A stretch of DNA of 64,000 nt from Angelakisella massiliensis (GCF_900104675.1 NZ_LT629945.1:2036756-2100755); one strand, 5' to 3'; positions 14,939 to 24,200 are shown, numbered from the stretch's first letter. A program made the numbers and translations. Notes: generated from the letters alone by a model not told the origin.

Positions 14939-14960
14939 ATGGAAAACGGAGTGAGTATCA

Positions 14961-15272
14961 ATGAATATGCCGGCTATGGAAACGATTCAGCCCCTTTGGG
15001 GCAGCGGCTCGGTGGAAGAAGGCCGGGACATACAGCGTCAAGCGGGACCGGCAATTCCCTTCGCGGATATTTTTCAGTCAGCGGTGGAGAACGTGAAAGA
15101 AACTGACGCCCAGAAAAATCAGGCACAGTATCTGTTGGCTACTGGTCAGTTGGATAACCCTGCTGAGCTGATGATTGCCTCTACTGAGGCGGCTGTATCG
15201 GTGGAACTGCTGGTGCAGCTGCGCAACAAGGCGCTGGATGCCTACAGCGAACTGATGCGCATTAGTATGTAA
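14961..15272 (+). CDS. fliE: Flagellar hook-basal body complex protein FliE
   Basis: FliE joins the MS-ring (FliF) to the rod. The 103-residue protein has the usual FliE signature: a disordered N-terminus, then IPFADIFQSAVENVKETDAQ, and the C-terminal helix DNPAELMIASTEAAVSVELL followed by VQLRNKALDAYSELMRI. It lies 22 bp after flgC and 18 bp before fliF, in the order seen in Bacillus and Clostridium (flgB-flgC-fliE-fliF). Confidence 0.95.
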   Translation: MNMPAMETIQPLWGSGSVEEGRDIQRQAGPAIPFADIFQSAVENVKETDAQKNQAQYLLATGQLDNPAELMIASTEAAVSVELLVQLRNKALDAYSELMRISM

Positions 15273-15290
15273 TGAGCGAGGGCAAGAGCT

Positions 15291-16895
15291 GTGCAAGAGA
15301 AGGTAAAGGGCTTTCTGGAAAGTGGAAAGCGTTTTTGGAAGAATACAGGGAAAAACGTTAAAATCGCTCTGGCTGTTTTGCTGGTGCTGATGCTGGCGGT
15401 CATCGGGATTCTGGTGGCATATCAGATCAACAAGCCCTATGCCACACTGTTTACCGAACTCAATCAAAGCGATTTGACGGCAATTGTTTCCTACATCTCC
15501 GATCAGGGGATCACAGATTTTAAAATAAGCGGCAATAACACCATTTTGGTGCCGGAGGACCAGGAAAACAGTTTGAAGGCGCAGCTGCTGACACAAGGTT
15601 ATCCCAATTCCGGTTTTGCCTACTCCACATATTTTGACCATGTGGGAAGCCTGACCACTGAGGCTGAAAGAAATACATTGATTCTTTATGAATTACAGGA
15701 CCGCACCGCCGCCGTCATCCGCAGTATGGATGGTGTGCAGGATGCGGTAGTTCAGTTTACGCCGGGAGAAGACAATACCTATGTGCTGGATGCAGGCAAC
15801 GTGGTGGAGGCTTCCGCCTATGTAGCGGTGACCATGAAGGCCGGAAGAACCCTGGAAGCCACCCAGGCCAAAGGAATCCAGACCTTGGTCAGCCGTGCCC
15901 TTCAGGGGCTGAAGGTGGAGAACATCAGCATTGTGGACTCCTACGGCAATGTGTATTCCCCGTCTGATACCGTGGGCAATATTCAGGATTCTTCCCAGCT
16001 GAAGCTTCAGCTGGAGACCCAGGTCAACAATACTGTGCGGACCAACATCATGCAGGTGCTGGCTCCGCTGTACGGTACAGACAATGTCCGTGTGAGTGTC
16101 AACAGCAATATCAATGTTGACCGTATTTATACCGACGCGACCGACTACAGCCTGGAAGATTGGGCACAGGGCGGCAGTACCGGCGGCGAAGGGATCATCG
16201 GCAAAAAGATTTATGATCAGCAGGTGGTCCGGGATGATGGTACTGTTGCAGGTGGTATAGCCGGCAGCGAGACCAATTCTGATATTCCTACTTATAATGA
16301 AGATGAGCTGGAAACAAACGGGAACGAAACGGCTTCCAGCATTTCCGGTGAAAAAGAGTATCTTGTGGACCAGCAGAAGCAGCAGACGGAGCATATGGCC
16401 GGAACCGTTACCGACCTGATGGTTTCTGTAACCATCAATGCCGATGCGGGCGGATCGGTGAGCGAGGAGGATCTGTACGCTCATATTGCCCGGGCAGCCG
16501 GTATCAGTGCTGTGCAGCAGCAGGAAAAAATCCATGTGCTGGTTGCTCCTTTCTATCAGCCCAGCGTGCTTCCTCTTCCTTCTCCGGAGGAGCTGCCTGA
16601 ATGGGTGCTGTATGCCGCTATAGGCGGCGGAGCTCTGGTGCTGATCCTGCTGTTGGTGCTGCTGATTTCTCATCGCAGACGCAAGAAGAAGGCGCGTCTG
16701 GCTGAGAAGGCGCTGCAGGATGCTCAGGCACGGGAGCGGGCTCGCACTATAAAGGAGGGAGCCGAGATCATGGATATGCAGACGGAAAAGAGCATGGAGC
16801 TGCGGAAGGATGTCCGCAAGTTTGCGGAGGAAAATCCTGAGATCGCGGCGCAGATGGTCAAGAGCTGGCTGCGGGAAGGAGATAGTACAGAATGA
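15291..16895 (+). CDS. fliF: Flagellar MS-ring protein FliF
   Basis: FliF forms the MS-ring in the cytoplasmic membrane, on which the rotor and export gate assemble. The 534-residue protein (GTG start) has an N-terminal membrane helix (residues ~25-45, IALAVLLVLMLAVIGILV), a periplasmic YscJ/FliF ring-building region with the DLTAIVSYISDQGI segment, a variable loop (~280-350), and a second membrane helix near residue 440-465 (WVLYAAIGGGALVLILLLVL). The cytoplasmic tail, which binds FliG, ends with QMVKSWLREGDSTE. The stop overlaps the fliG ATG. Confidence 0.96.
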   Translation: MQEKVKGFLESGKRFWKNTGKNVKIALAVLLVLMLAVIGILVAYQINKPYATLFTELNQSDLTAIVSYISDQGITDFKISGNNTILVPEDQENSLKAQLLTQGYPNSGFAYSTYFDHVGSLTTEAERNTLILYELQDRTAAVIRSMDGVQDAVVQFTPGEDNTYVLDAGNVVEASAYVAVTMKAGRTLEATQAKGIQTLVSRALQGLKVENISIVDSYGNVYSPSDTVGNIQDSSQLKLQLETQVNNTVRTNIMQVLAPLYGTDNVRVSVNSNINVDRIYTDATDYSLEDWAQGGSTGGEGIIGKKIYDQQVVRDDGTVAGGIAGSETNSDIPTYNEDELETNGNETASSISGEKEYLVDQQKQQTEHMAGTVTDLMVSVTINADAGGSVSEEDLYAHIARAAGISAVQQQEKIHVLVAPFYQPSVLPLPSPEELPEWVLYAAIGGGALVLILLLVLLISHRRRKKKARLAEKALQDAQARERARTIKEGAEIMDMQTEKSMELRKDVRKFAEENPEIAAQMVKSWLREGDSTE

Positions 16896-17938
16896 GCGAC
16901 ACAGCAGGAGCGGCTGGTGTGAAAAACGGCCACGGGTCTCAGAAACTGGCCAGGCAGCAGAAGGCGGCTGCGGTGATCGTTTCGCTGGGCGCGGACAAAG
17001 CCTCCCAGTTATATCAGTATATGGATCCTGAAGATGTGGAGCAGATCACATTGGAGGTCGCTAAGCTGGGATATGTGGATTCCGAGACCACTGAAGAGGT
17101 GCTCAAGGAATATTATCAAATGTGCCAGACCAACAAGGCGGTAACAGAAGGCGGCCTGGAGTATGCCAGAGAGGTACTGAAAAAGGCTTACGGCGTTCAG
17201 GCTGCGGACAACCTGTTGGACAAGGTGACCAAGACCCTGAAAAACAGAGAGTTTTCCTTCCTCAACAAGGCGGATGAGAAGTCTCTGTATGCGGCGCTTC
17301 AGCATGAAAGACCTCAGACCATCGCTTTGGTACTTTCTTATGTGGATCCGGAAAAGTCTGCTGCCGTTATTGAGGAGCTGGACCCGGATATACAGATGAA
17401 TGTAGTGGAGCGGATCGCTAACATGGAAAGCGCTTCTCCTACCGCTGTCAAGATCATCGAGGCGGAGATGGAAAAGAAATTCACCAATCTGGTCAGCACC
17501 AACAATGTCAAGGTGGGCGGCGTGGATTATGTCGCCAGCATCATGAACAATCTGGATCGCGCCAGTGAGAAGAGCATCTTCGATCATCTCTCTGAACGCA
17601 ACAAGGAACTGGCGGATGAGATTCGCAAGCGGATGTTCGTGTTCGAGGATATTATCACCATGGACGACCGCTCGGTGCAGCGCTTCCTGCGGGAGTGCAA
17701 TCCCAGGGATCTGGTTTTGGCCCTCAAAGGCAGCAACAACGATGTGGCCCACAAGATATTTTCCAATATGTCCAGCAGAATGGCCCAGAGTATCCGGGAC
17801 GATCTGGACATTACCACCAACGTCCGCATCCGGGATGTGGAAGAGGCACAGCAGCGCATCGTTTCTGTCATCCGGGACCTGGAGGAGAAAAACGAGCTGA
17901 TCATTATCAAGGGTGGAAAGGACGAGATCATTGCCTAG
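16892..17938 (+). CDS. fliG: Flagellar motor switch protein FliG
   Basis: FliG of the C-ring transmits torque from the MotA/MotB stators. The 348-residue protein has the N-terminal FliF-binding domain (QQKAAAVIVSLGADKASQLY), middle domain (HERPQTIALVLSYVDPEKSAAVI) and C-terminal torque domain with the charged helix SVQRFLRECNPRDLVLALKG. The EHPQ-type motif appears as HERPQ. ATGA overlap with fliF; fliH starts inside its last codons in another frame. Confidence 0.96.
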   Translation: MSDTAGAAGVKNGHGSQKLARQQKAAAVIVSLGADKASQLYQYMDPEDVEQITLEVAKLGYVDSETTEEVLKEYYQMCQTNKAVTEGGLEYAREVLKKAYGVQAADNLLDKVTKTLKNREFSFLNKADEKSLYAALQHERPQTIALVLSYVDPEKSAAVIEELDPDIQMNVVERIANMESASPTAVKIIEAEMEKKFTNLVSTNNVKVGGVDYVASIMNNLDRASEKSIFDHLSERNKELADEIRKRMFVFEDIITMDDRSVQRFLRECNPRDLVLALKGSNNDVAHKIFSNMSSRMAQSIRDDLDITTNVRIRDVEEAQQRIVSVIRDLEEKNELIIIKGGKDEIIA

Positions 17939-18725
17939 TATTTTCAAAAGCTTCCTGAAGCCGGCGGTGAACCAATTTGTGTTCCAGGACGTGGATGAAA
18001 TCGCCGTGGACACAGATGACGCGGCTGAAGGCAAGGATGAACAGCAGGATTCTGCCGAACAAAAGCAGGAGCAGCAGCCGGAAAACGGCGGATCGGTAGT
18101 CAGTTTCGCCAAGGTGCAGGCCCAGGAGATCATGGAAGACGCTCAGCGCCGGGCCGAGGAGCTGCTGGAGGAATACAGACGCCGGGGAGAAGAAGAGGCA
18201 GCGCAAATCCGGGAAGAGGCCAAGGCGGATGGATACCGTCAGGGCTATGAGGAAGGCCTGCGGAAAGCTCAGGTGGAAGGTCAGCGCAATCTGGAACAGC
18301 AGATGCATGATCAGACGGAGCAGGTGCAGCAGTTCCTGGTCAAGGCCACGGAGGCCCGGGATGAAATGCTCCAGCAATATCAGGATGAAATGCGGGATCT
18401 GAGCATTGCGGTTGCGGAAAAGGTGATCCATATCAGCCTTAAAAGCAGCTGCGCCGTTATTGCCCGAATGATTCAGGTGGCCACCGAAAAGCTCAAACGC
18501 CGCCAATGGGTCCACATTTATGTGGGCGGTTACAGCGCCAAGGAGCTTGCTCAGATCACACCGGAACTGATGACCTCCCTTGCGGGACTTTCAGAGCATA
18601 TCAAGATCATCCCCATGCCGGAGGATGAGGCGGGCACCTGTATTATTGAGATGCCTGATGAAATCATTGACGCCAGCGCGTCTACACAGCTTCAGAATAT
18701 CAGAAACATACTCAGTGAAGAGTGA
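17931..18725 (+). CDS. fliH: Flagellar assembly protein FliH
   Basis: FliH regulates the export ATPase FliI and links it to the C-ring. The chosen start is TTG 17931 (264 aa), preceded by AAAGGA at 17916-17921; the protein then begins with the usual 'PSIFKSFLK'. A GTG six codons upstream is possible. After an acidic Gln-rich region (~25-50) comes a long coiled coil (residues ~60-140, with AQRRAEELLEEYRRRGEEEA) and the C-terminal domain (LSIAVAEKVIHISL ... IIEMPDEIIDASASTQLQNI) characteristic of FliH/NtpE relatives. It overlaps the fliG end by 8 bp. Confidence 0.93.
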   Translation: MPSIFKSFLKPAVNQFVFQDVDEIAVDTDDAAEGKDEQQDSAEQKQEQQPENGGSVVSFAKVQAQEIMEDAQRRAEELLEEYRRRGEEEAAQIREEAKADGYRQGYEEGLRKAQVEGQRNLEQQMHDQTEQVQQFLVKATEARDEMLQQYQDEMRDLSIAVAEKVIHISLKSSCAVIARMIQVATEKLKRRQWVHIYVGGYSAKELAQITPELMTSLAGLSEHIKIIPMPEDEAGTCIIEMPDEIIDASASTQLQNIRNILSEE

Positions 18726-18785
18726 CGGTGCAGATGATCTTTTGGATCAATCCACATCCAGTGGTCCGGAAAGAAGGTGAAATGG

Positions 18786-20084
18786 ATGTTTCAGAAAATG
18801 ATTCAGCAGGTACGGGAGGCTGAAACCATCAGCTATACCGGAAAAATTGAAAACATTGTGGGAATGTCCATTGAAGCCTCGGGACGGGCCGCGGTGGGGG
18901 ATATCTGCCAGATTTACAATGGCAGCTCCGGCGGACAGGTGATGGCAGAGGTGGTGGGTTTTAAAAATGACCACCTTCTGCTGATGCCTTATTCAGATAT
19001 GAGCGGCATCTCCGCTGGTAACTTTGTCCGCAACACCGGCAGGAGGCTCAGCCTGATGATGGGTCCTTTTCTGAAAGGACGTGTGATCAACGCCCTGGGA
19101 CAGCCCATCGACGGCAAGGGGCCATTCCCGGAAGGAACGCTTTTCTGTGTGGAGAATAACCAATATATCAACCCCATGACCCGTCCTCCCATCCGCCAGC
19201 GAATGGAGTTTGGCGTCAAGGCTATTGACAGCATGCTCACCATCGGCAAAGGCCAACGTGTGGGCATTTTTGCAGGCTCCGGAGTGGGAAAAAGTACCCT
19301 GATGGGTATGATCGCAAAAAACGTCAAAGCGGATATCAATGTGATTGCCCTGGTGGGAGAGCGTGGCCGTGAGGTGCTGGAATTTATGGAAAAGGATCTG
19401 GGACCTGAGGGCATGAGACGTTCTGTACTGGTAGTGGCAACATCCGATCAGCCTGCCATGCTTCGTAAACAATGTCCTTCCGTGGCCACTGGCATTGCAG
19501 AGTATTTCCGTGATCAGGGGTATGACGTACTGCTGATGATGGATTCATTGACCCGTTTTGCCATGGCTCAGCGGGAAATCGGTTTGGCGGTGGGGGAGCC
19601 TCCCGTCTCCCGTGGTTATACTCCCTCCATTTATGCCCAGCTTCCAAAGCTGCTGGAGCGCAGCGGAAATTTCCAGAAGGGTTCCATCACCGGGGTTTAT
19701 ACCGTGCTGGTGGAAGGTGACGATACCAACGAGCCCATCGCCGATACTGTGCGGGGTATTTTGGATGGTCATATCGTCCTTTCAAGAAAGCTGGCCAACA
19801 GCAGTCATTTTCCCGCCATCGACATCAGCGCCAGCATTTCCCGTCTGATGGCGGATATCGTTTCCGATGAGCATAAACGGCTGGCGGCGCAGATCCGGGA
19901 TGTAATGGCGGTCTATGAAAAAAATGCGGACCTTGTTTCCATCGGCGCTTACAAGGCGGGCACCAACGCCAAGCTGGACTATGCGCTGAGCAAGATCGAT
20001 GGCATCAATCAGTTTTTGATGCAGGGTGTCAATGAAACCTTCTCCTATGAAGAGGACCTGGAGGTCATGCGCAATCTTTTGTAA
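18786..20084 (+). CDS. fliI: Flagellum-specific ATP synthase FliI
   Basis: FliI is the export ATPase that primes substrates for the flagellar type III pathway; it is homologous to F1-beta. The start at ATG 18786 has AAGGTG upstream; a GTG three codons earlier is an alternative. The 432-residue protein has the N-terminal beta-barrel (SYTGKIENIVGMSIEASG), Walker A in IFAGSGVGKSTLMG, catalytic Glu in LVGERGREVLEF, Walker B (VLLMMDSLTRFAMAQREIGL) and the SRGYTPSIYAQLP segment, and ends with the FliI-type helix. It lies within fliH-fliI-fliJ. Confidence 0.96.
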   Translation: MFQKMIQQVREAETISYTGKIENIVGMSIEASGRAAVGDICQIYNGSSGGQVMAEVVGFKNDHLLLMPYSDMSGISAGNFVRNTGRRLSLMMGPFLKGRVINALGQPIDGKGPFPEGTLFCVENNQYINPMTRPPIRQRMEFGVKAIDSMLTIGKGQRVGIFAGSGVGKSTLMGMIAKNVKADINVIALVGERGREVLEFMEKDLGPEGMRRSVLVVATSDQPAMLRKQCPSVATGIAEYFRDQGYDVLLMMDSLTRFAMAQREIGLAVGEPPVSRGYTPSIYAQLPKLLERSGNFQKGSITGVYTVLVEGDDTNEPIADTVRGILDGHIVLSRKLANSSHFPAIDISASISRLMADIVSDEHKRLAAQIRDVMAVYEKNADLVSIGAYKAGTNAKLDYALSKIDGINQFLMQGVNETFSYEEDLEVMRNLL

Positions 20085-20100
20085 AAGGAGCGGCTGAACG

Positions 20101-20550
20101 ATGAAAAACTTCAAGTTTTCTTTGGATTCGGTTTTGGGTTACAAGCAGCAGGTTCTGGATGAGCTGCAAAATGAATATGCCATCCTGACCGATCGGGTGC
20201 GCCGCCAGGAACTGAAGCTGGCCCAAACCAAGGAGGCGTATCGCTCCTGCAATCAGGAGTTCCGCAGCGCGGAAGCCGAGGGAATCACCATTGCGGAGGC
20301 CCTCCGTTTTGAAAATGATCTGCGCTTTTGGGAGAAGGAAGTGGAACAAAACACCCAGCAGCTTCTTGCCTTTCAGCAGGAGGCGGAGGAAAAACGGGCT
20401 CAAATGATCCTGGCCCGCCAGGACACCACTTCCCTGGAAAAGCTTCGGGAAAAGAAACATACCACCTATCTCAAAGAGGTGGAAAAGAGCGAAGAAATTT
20501 TTATTGAAGAATTGGTAGCCGCCCAGCGTGTCATGTCTGCGGGCGCATAA
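20101..20550 (+). CDS. fliJ: Flagellar export protein FliJ
   Basis: FliJ is the central stalk-like partner of FliI and a chaperone escort. The 149-residue protein is almost all coiled coil. It starts FKFSLDSVLGYKQQVLDELQ, as is typical, and later has ATERG-like paired helices (LRFENDLRFWEKEVEQNTQQ). Length is normal. AAAGGAG precedes the ATG. Sequence conservation is low in this family, so the call also rests on its position directly after fliI and before fliK. Confidence 0.92.
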   Translation: MKNFKFSLDSVLGYKQQVLDELQNEYAILTDRVRRQELKLAQTKEAYRSCNQEFRSAEAEGITIAEALRFENDLRFWEKEVEQNTQQLLAFQQEAEEKRAQMILARQDTTSLEKLREKKHTTYLKEVEKSEEIFIEELVAAQRVMSAGA

Positions 20551-20594
20551 AGATTTGCTGTGTTCTGAAAAGCGGCGAAAGGAGGTGAGACAAG

Positions 20595-21701
20595 ATGAAG
20601 ATGAACGATATGATTTTGCAGATGACTTACGCGGCCAGTCAAACGATCCAGCCGCAGATGTCCCAGTCAGCTTCCAAACCGGAGCAGACAGAGGAGAAAA
20701 GCGGTTTCCACAGCCTGCTGGAGGAGAAAAAAACAGAGGCCGACAGACAGGAGGATAAAAATCCTCAGGGTGTTTCGGCACAGGAGAATCCATCCGCCGC
20801 GGAAAGCACCGCCGCGATGACCTCAGGTCAGTGGCTGACTTCTCAGGCCCAGCTGGCAGCAGGGATGCAGACCTTTCAGACGGCCGATGCGGTGATGGAA
20901 GGCATGACACCACTGGCGTCAGTCCAGGGAGAGGCGATGCCTGCGGCACCGGCGATTTCCCAGGTGCTCCAGACAGCAGAGACAGCTGATCCTGCCGCGG
21001 CAGCACAGCCCCAGGATGGAATGCCGGAAACGCAGCCGATGACGGACAAGGTTTCTCAGCTGGTACAGGCGCCGGAAGAACAAAATCCTCAGATCCAGCA
21101 GGGGCAGGGTGCCCGGTCCCAGGGAAATGGCAGTGCCATGGCGGAAGAAAAGGATGATTCTTTTCATGGACATCTGACAGATGTTCAGGTTTCCGCTTCC
21201 CGCGCCGGACAGACAGAACAGCCCTTGTTTGAAGGGGTGGAGTCCATGCCCCAGCGAGTGGGTGACGTTCCATTGGATACACAGGCGGAGGATTTTGACA
21301 ACCGTCTGTCTGGGGAGATCTCTCAGGCTTTGGACAGCGGTGCTCAACGGTTGGAGCTGAAGCTGAGTCCGGAACATCTGGGCGAAGTGACAGTGGAACT
21401 GCTCCAGGATGGTGAAGGGGCGCTCCATGTGGTGCTTCATACTGACAACAACCAGGCAGCCAAGCTGCTCAGCGAACATTCCGGCACATTGGGAATGATG
21501 CTGCAGAATGGGCGTCAGGGAGAGGTTCATGTGGAGGTACACCACCAGAATACCGATGGACAGCCATGGCAGCAGCGCCAGGGAGAGGGACACAGCGGAC
21601 AGGAGCAGCAACAGCAGCAGCAACAGCACCGCCGGTCCCAGGAACGGACAGATGAGTTTTTGCATCAGCTTCGTTTGGGACTTGTTCCATTGGAAGTCTG
21701 A
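20595..21701 (+). CDS. fliK: Flagellar hook-length control protein FliK
   Basis: FliK measures the hook and switches export to filament proteins. The 368-residue protein has a Gln/Ala/Pro-rich disordered ruler region (residues 1-~220). The C-terminal Flg_hook domain follows (LKLSPEHLGEVTVELLQDGE ... LHVVLHTDNNQAAKLLSEHS, residues ~250-315). A glutamine run with seven consecutive Gln follows near residue 340. AAAGGAGGTGAG precedes the start. This is the canonical copy, between fliJ and flgD; a related FliK-like gene is at 10629. Confidence 0.92.
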   Translation: MKMNDMILQMTYAASQTIQPQMSQSASKPEQTEEKSGFHSLLEEKKTEADRQEDKNPQGVSAQENPSAAESTAAMTSGQWLTSQAQLAAGMQTFQTADAVMEGMTPLASVQGEAMPAAPAISQVLQTAETADPAAAAQPQDGMPETQPMTDKVSQLVQAPEEQNPQIQQGQGARSQGNGSAMAEEKDDSFHGHLTDVQVSASRAGQTEQPLFEGVESMPQRVGDVPLDTQAEDFDNRLSGEISQALDSGAQRLELKLSPEHLGEVTVELLQDGEGALHVVLHTDNNQAAKLLSEHSGTLGMMLQNGRQGEVHVEVHHQNTDGQPWQQRQGEGHSGQEQQQQQQQHRRSQERTDEFLHQLRLGLVPLEV

Positions 21702-21718
21702 AAGGAAGGAAAGAAAAT

Positions 21719-22306
21719 ATGAGCAGTGAATTTATGCCGCTGTCTCTGGATACGATGGCGGGGAACAGCGCCTATACATCCCGAACCACAGCGGCGCCTA
21801 CCGATGAGGATTTGGGCAAACTGGGCATCACCGTCAAGGATCCGGATGATTCTGGGCTGGAATTTGAGGACTTTCTTCAGTTGATGGTCCAGCAGCTCCA
21901 GAACCAAACAATGGATAATACTGCGGATACCAGCGAGATGCTCAACCAGCTGGTACAGATGTCTACAGTAGAGATGCTTGCCACTGTGAAGGACAGCGTG
22001 GAGGCCATGGTGGATGCCAGCACCCTCAACTATGCCGCGTCACTGGTGGGCAAAACCGTTACAGTAGGCCGTTTGGATGATGACAACAAGCTGGAAGAAA
22101 TCGTCGGCACTGTAACAGGTACAGGAACCTATCAGGGAATTTCGGTCATCTTTGTGGATGGAGAAATGTATGCCCTCAGCGACATCATGGCAGTGGGTAC
22201 ATTGCCGGAGGTTCCGGAAGAACCGGATGGCGGCGAGGGTGAAGGCGAAGGAGAAGGCGGAGACGGCACCGAAGGTGGCAGCGAGGTTCCGCCCACTACT
22301 GAGTAA
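21719..22306 (+). CDS. flgD: Flagellar hook-capping protein FlgD
   Basis: FlgD is the scaffold that caps the growing hook. Residues ~35-80 hold the conserved FlgD_N region (LEFEDFLQLMVQQLQNQTMD ... SEMLNQLVQMSTVEML), followed by a short beta domain (LVGKTVTVGRLDDDNKLEEI). The last ~30 residues are an unusual Gly/Glu-rich acidic tail (GEGEGEGEGGDGTEGGSE). The 195-residue length is short, as in other Clostridia. The gene lies between fliK and the TIGR02530-type gene, the usual order. Confidence 0.93.
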   Translation: MSSEFMPLSLDTMAGNSAYTSRTTAAPTDEDLGKLGITVKDPDDSGLEFEDFLQLMVQQLQNQTMDNTADTSEMLNQLVQMSTVEMLATVKDSVEAMVDASTLNYAASLVGKTVTVGRLDDDNKLEEIVGTVTGTGTYQGISVIFVDGEMYALSDIMAVGTLPEVPEEPDGGEGEGEGEGGDGTEGGSEVPPTTE

Positions 22307-22319
22307 ACAGGGCGAAAGG

Positions 22320-22709
22320 ATGAAAACGCCGATGATTGATGGTGTAACAAGGCAGATTGCTCTGGACCCCGCGGCACAAAAAGTGGATACCGGCAGCTGC
22401 GGCAGCACATCTTCCGGCGGTACGTTCCAGCAGGAGCTGGAGAAAGCACAGGCCCATCAGGTGGCTTTTTCCAAACACGCCATGGAACGGGCGGAAGAAC
22501 GAGGAATCGAAGTGACGCCCCATCTGGTCAGCAGGCTTACCGATTCGGTGGAGCGGGCGCAGGCAAAAGGCGCTACCAACATTCTGGCTTTGGACCGCAG
22601 TCTGGCTTTTATTATCAACGTCCCCAACAACCGGGTCATCACCACGATGTCCCAGGATGAAATGAAAGAAAATATTTTTACCAACATTGACGGCGCGGTG
22701 ATTCTGTAA
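22320..22709 (+). CDS. Flagellar operon protein, TIGR02530-like
   Basis: The 129-residue protein has the family core FSKHAMERAEERGIEVTPHL followed by SRLTDSVERAQAKGATNILAL and LAFIINVPNNRVITTM. This family of unknown function lies between flgD and flgE in Firmicutes flagellar operons. It begins at ATG 22320, or at ATG 22332, which has better spacing from AAAGGA. No membrane segment or signal is present. A 99-bp gap with a hairpin separates it from flgE. Confidence 0.88.
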   Translation: MKTPMIDGVTRQIALDPAAQKVDTGSCGSTSSGGTFQQELEKAQAHQVAFSKHAMERAEERGIEVTPHLVSRLTDSVERAQAKGATNILALDRSLAFIINVPNNRVITTMSQDEMKENIFTNIDGAVIL

Positions 22710-22738
22710 AAACAGGAAGCAGGACCGAAAGGATGCTT

Positions 22739-22766
22739 CGGGAAGGATCCGATTGATCGTTTCCCG
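22739..22766 (+). other. RNA hairpin upstream of flgE
   Basis: Arms CGGGAA (22739-22744) and TTCCCG (22761-22766) enclose a second short stem GATC/GATC (22746-22749 with 22755-22758). No T-run follows. Together with the hairpin after flgE it brackets the hook gene, which could mark mRNA processing or protect a flgE transcript. Confidence 0.4.
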
Positions 22767-22808
22767 GTAACGCGCCTCAAGGCAAAAGACAAAGGAGTAT
22801 GGTTAATT

Positions 22809-23876
22809 ATGGCTCTTACAGGAGCGATGAGCGCAGGTATTGCGGGCCTGAAGGCCCATATGGATGCCCTGACTGTGGTGGGCAACAACGTGGCAAACGT
22901 CAATACACCTGGCTACAAGGCTGGTCGGGTCACCTTTAAAGAAAGCATTTATTCCACTCAGGCAGCTGGTTCCAACGGAACAGATACCATAGGCGGAACC
23001 AATCCCCGCCAGACCGGTTATGGATGCAGCGTGGGTACCATCGACCTGGATATGTCCTCCATGAATTTGGAATCCACCGGCAATGCCGCCGATGTGGCAA
23101 TCCAGGGAGACGGTTTCCTGCTGGTAGGCAGCAAGGAAGGTGTGGATCTGGATAACCTGGATAAGCTGCTGCTTACCAGAGTGGGCGATTTGCGTGTTGA
23201 TAACAACGGCTATCTCACCGATGGCTACGGCAACATTGTCTATGGCTTTGTTACCTGCAACGGCGATGAAAACGGCAAGAACACCACTCCTGGTTTGACG
23301 GGAGACGCCATCAGCACCCAGCTGGTGCCCATCCGTCTGCCCAGAGCAGCCACCAAGGATGGAGAGCCGGCAGGAGCCAGCGTGGGTGATGCCATTTATC
23401 CCGGCGTAAACGCTGACGGTACCAACAATTATGACAAATACGATGACTACGACTGCATCAGCTACAACAGCCTGAGCATTGATGCCAGCGGTAAGATCAC
23501 CTGTTTCAACGGCAAAACCAAAGATCCGGTGACCATCGGCTATATCGCTTTGGGTACTGTTCCCAATCCCAGCGGTCTGACCCACACCGAAGGACCTTAT
23601 TATCAGGCTTTGGAGGGCGCCGGTGATCTGAGCATCTGTGCTCCCGGCGGTTCTCTGGGCGGGCAGTATCTCAACAACAAGACACAGGGCGATTTGAGCA
23701 CCATGCTGGGCTCAGGCGGCGCGTCCCTGCTTCCTGGCTTCCGGGAAGGTTCTGGTACCGATTTGGCTACCGAGTTTGCCAATATGATTACTTATCAGAG
23801 AGGCTATCAGGCCAATACCCGTATCGTTACGGTAACTGACTCCATGCTGGAGGAACTGGTGAATATGAAACGCTGA
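22809..23876 (+). CDS. flgE: Flagellar hook protein FlgE
   Basis: FlgE polymerises into the hook. The 355-residue protein has the N-terminal D0 motif GLKAHMDALTVVGNNVANVN followed by TPGYKAG, the conserved AIQGDGFLLVG region at about residue 96, a central variable domain, and the C-terminal ATEFANMITYQRGYQANTRIV followed by TVTDSMLEELVNMKR. The size and the order flgD-X-flgE-flbD-motA fit FlgE rather than FlgF or FlgG. AAAGGAG lies 10 bases before the ATG. Hairpins lie on both sides of the gene. Confidence 0.94.
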   Translation: MALTGAMSAGIAGLKAHMDALTVVGNNVANVNTPGYKAGRVTFKESIYSTQAAGSNGTDTIGGTNPRQTGYGCSVGTIDLDMSSMNLESTGNAADVAIQGDGFLLVGSKEGVDLDNLDKLLLTRVGDLRVDNNGYLTDGYGNIVYGFVTCNGDENGKNTTPGLTGDAISTQLVPIRLPRAATKDGEPAGASVGDAIYPGVNADGTNNYDKYDDYDCISYNSLSIDASGKITCFNGKTKDPVTIGYIALGTVPNPSGLTHTEGPYYQALEGAGDLSICAPGGSLGGQYLNNKTQGDLSTMLGSGGASLLPGFREGSGTDLATEFANMITYQRGYQANTRIVTVTDSMLEELVNMKR

Positions 23877-23899
23877 TCCCATAGGGTCGGCTCGGTGAA

Positions 23900-23923
23900 C
23901 CGGCGGGCCGTCAGGTCCGCCGG
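23900..23923 (+). other. Strong RNA hairpin downstream of flgE
   Basis: Arms CCGGCGGGCC (23900-23909) and GGTCCGCCGG (23914-23923) form a 10-bp stem with one G-U pair and a GTCA tetraloop, 23 bp after the flgE stop. No T-run follows, so it is not a terminator. It is a candidate 3' stabiliser for a flgE mRNA segment. Confidence 0.5.
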
Positions 23924-23947
23924 GGAAAACGCAGGAGGGTGAGTTTT

Positions 23948-24166
23948 ATGATCGTGCTGAAGAAAATGAACGGTGAGAAGTTTTTGCTCAACCACAACCA
24001 GATTGAGTATATCGAACTGATTCCCGAAAGCAAGATTGTTATGATGAACCATGACTACTACATTGTGCAGGACAAGGTGGACGAAATTATCCAGAAGATC
24101 GCGGAGTATAACGCGAAGATACAGGATATTCACCGGGCGATCACCGTTTCAGACAAGCGCAGCTGA
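23948..24166 (+). CDS. flbD: Flagellar protein FlbD family
   Basis: This 72-residue protein is typical of the Firmicutes FlbD/SwrD family: MIVLKKMNGEKFLLNHNQIE, then YIELIPESKIVMMNHDYYIVQDKVDEI. B. subtilis SwrD raises motor torque through stator function. GGAGGGTG lies six bases upstream of the ATG; an in-frame GTG three codons earlier overlaps that site. It directly precedes motA and motB, which agrees with a stator-related role. Confidence 0.92.
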   Translation: MIVLKKMNGEKFLLNHNQIEYIELIPESKIVMMNHDYYIVQDKVDEIIQKIAEYNAKIQDIHRAITVSDKRS

Positions 24167-24200
24167 ATAAGCCGGACATCGGAGAAACAGAGGACGAGAT

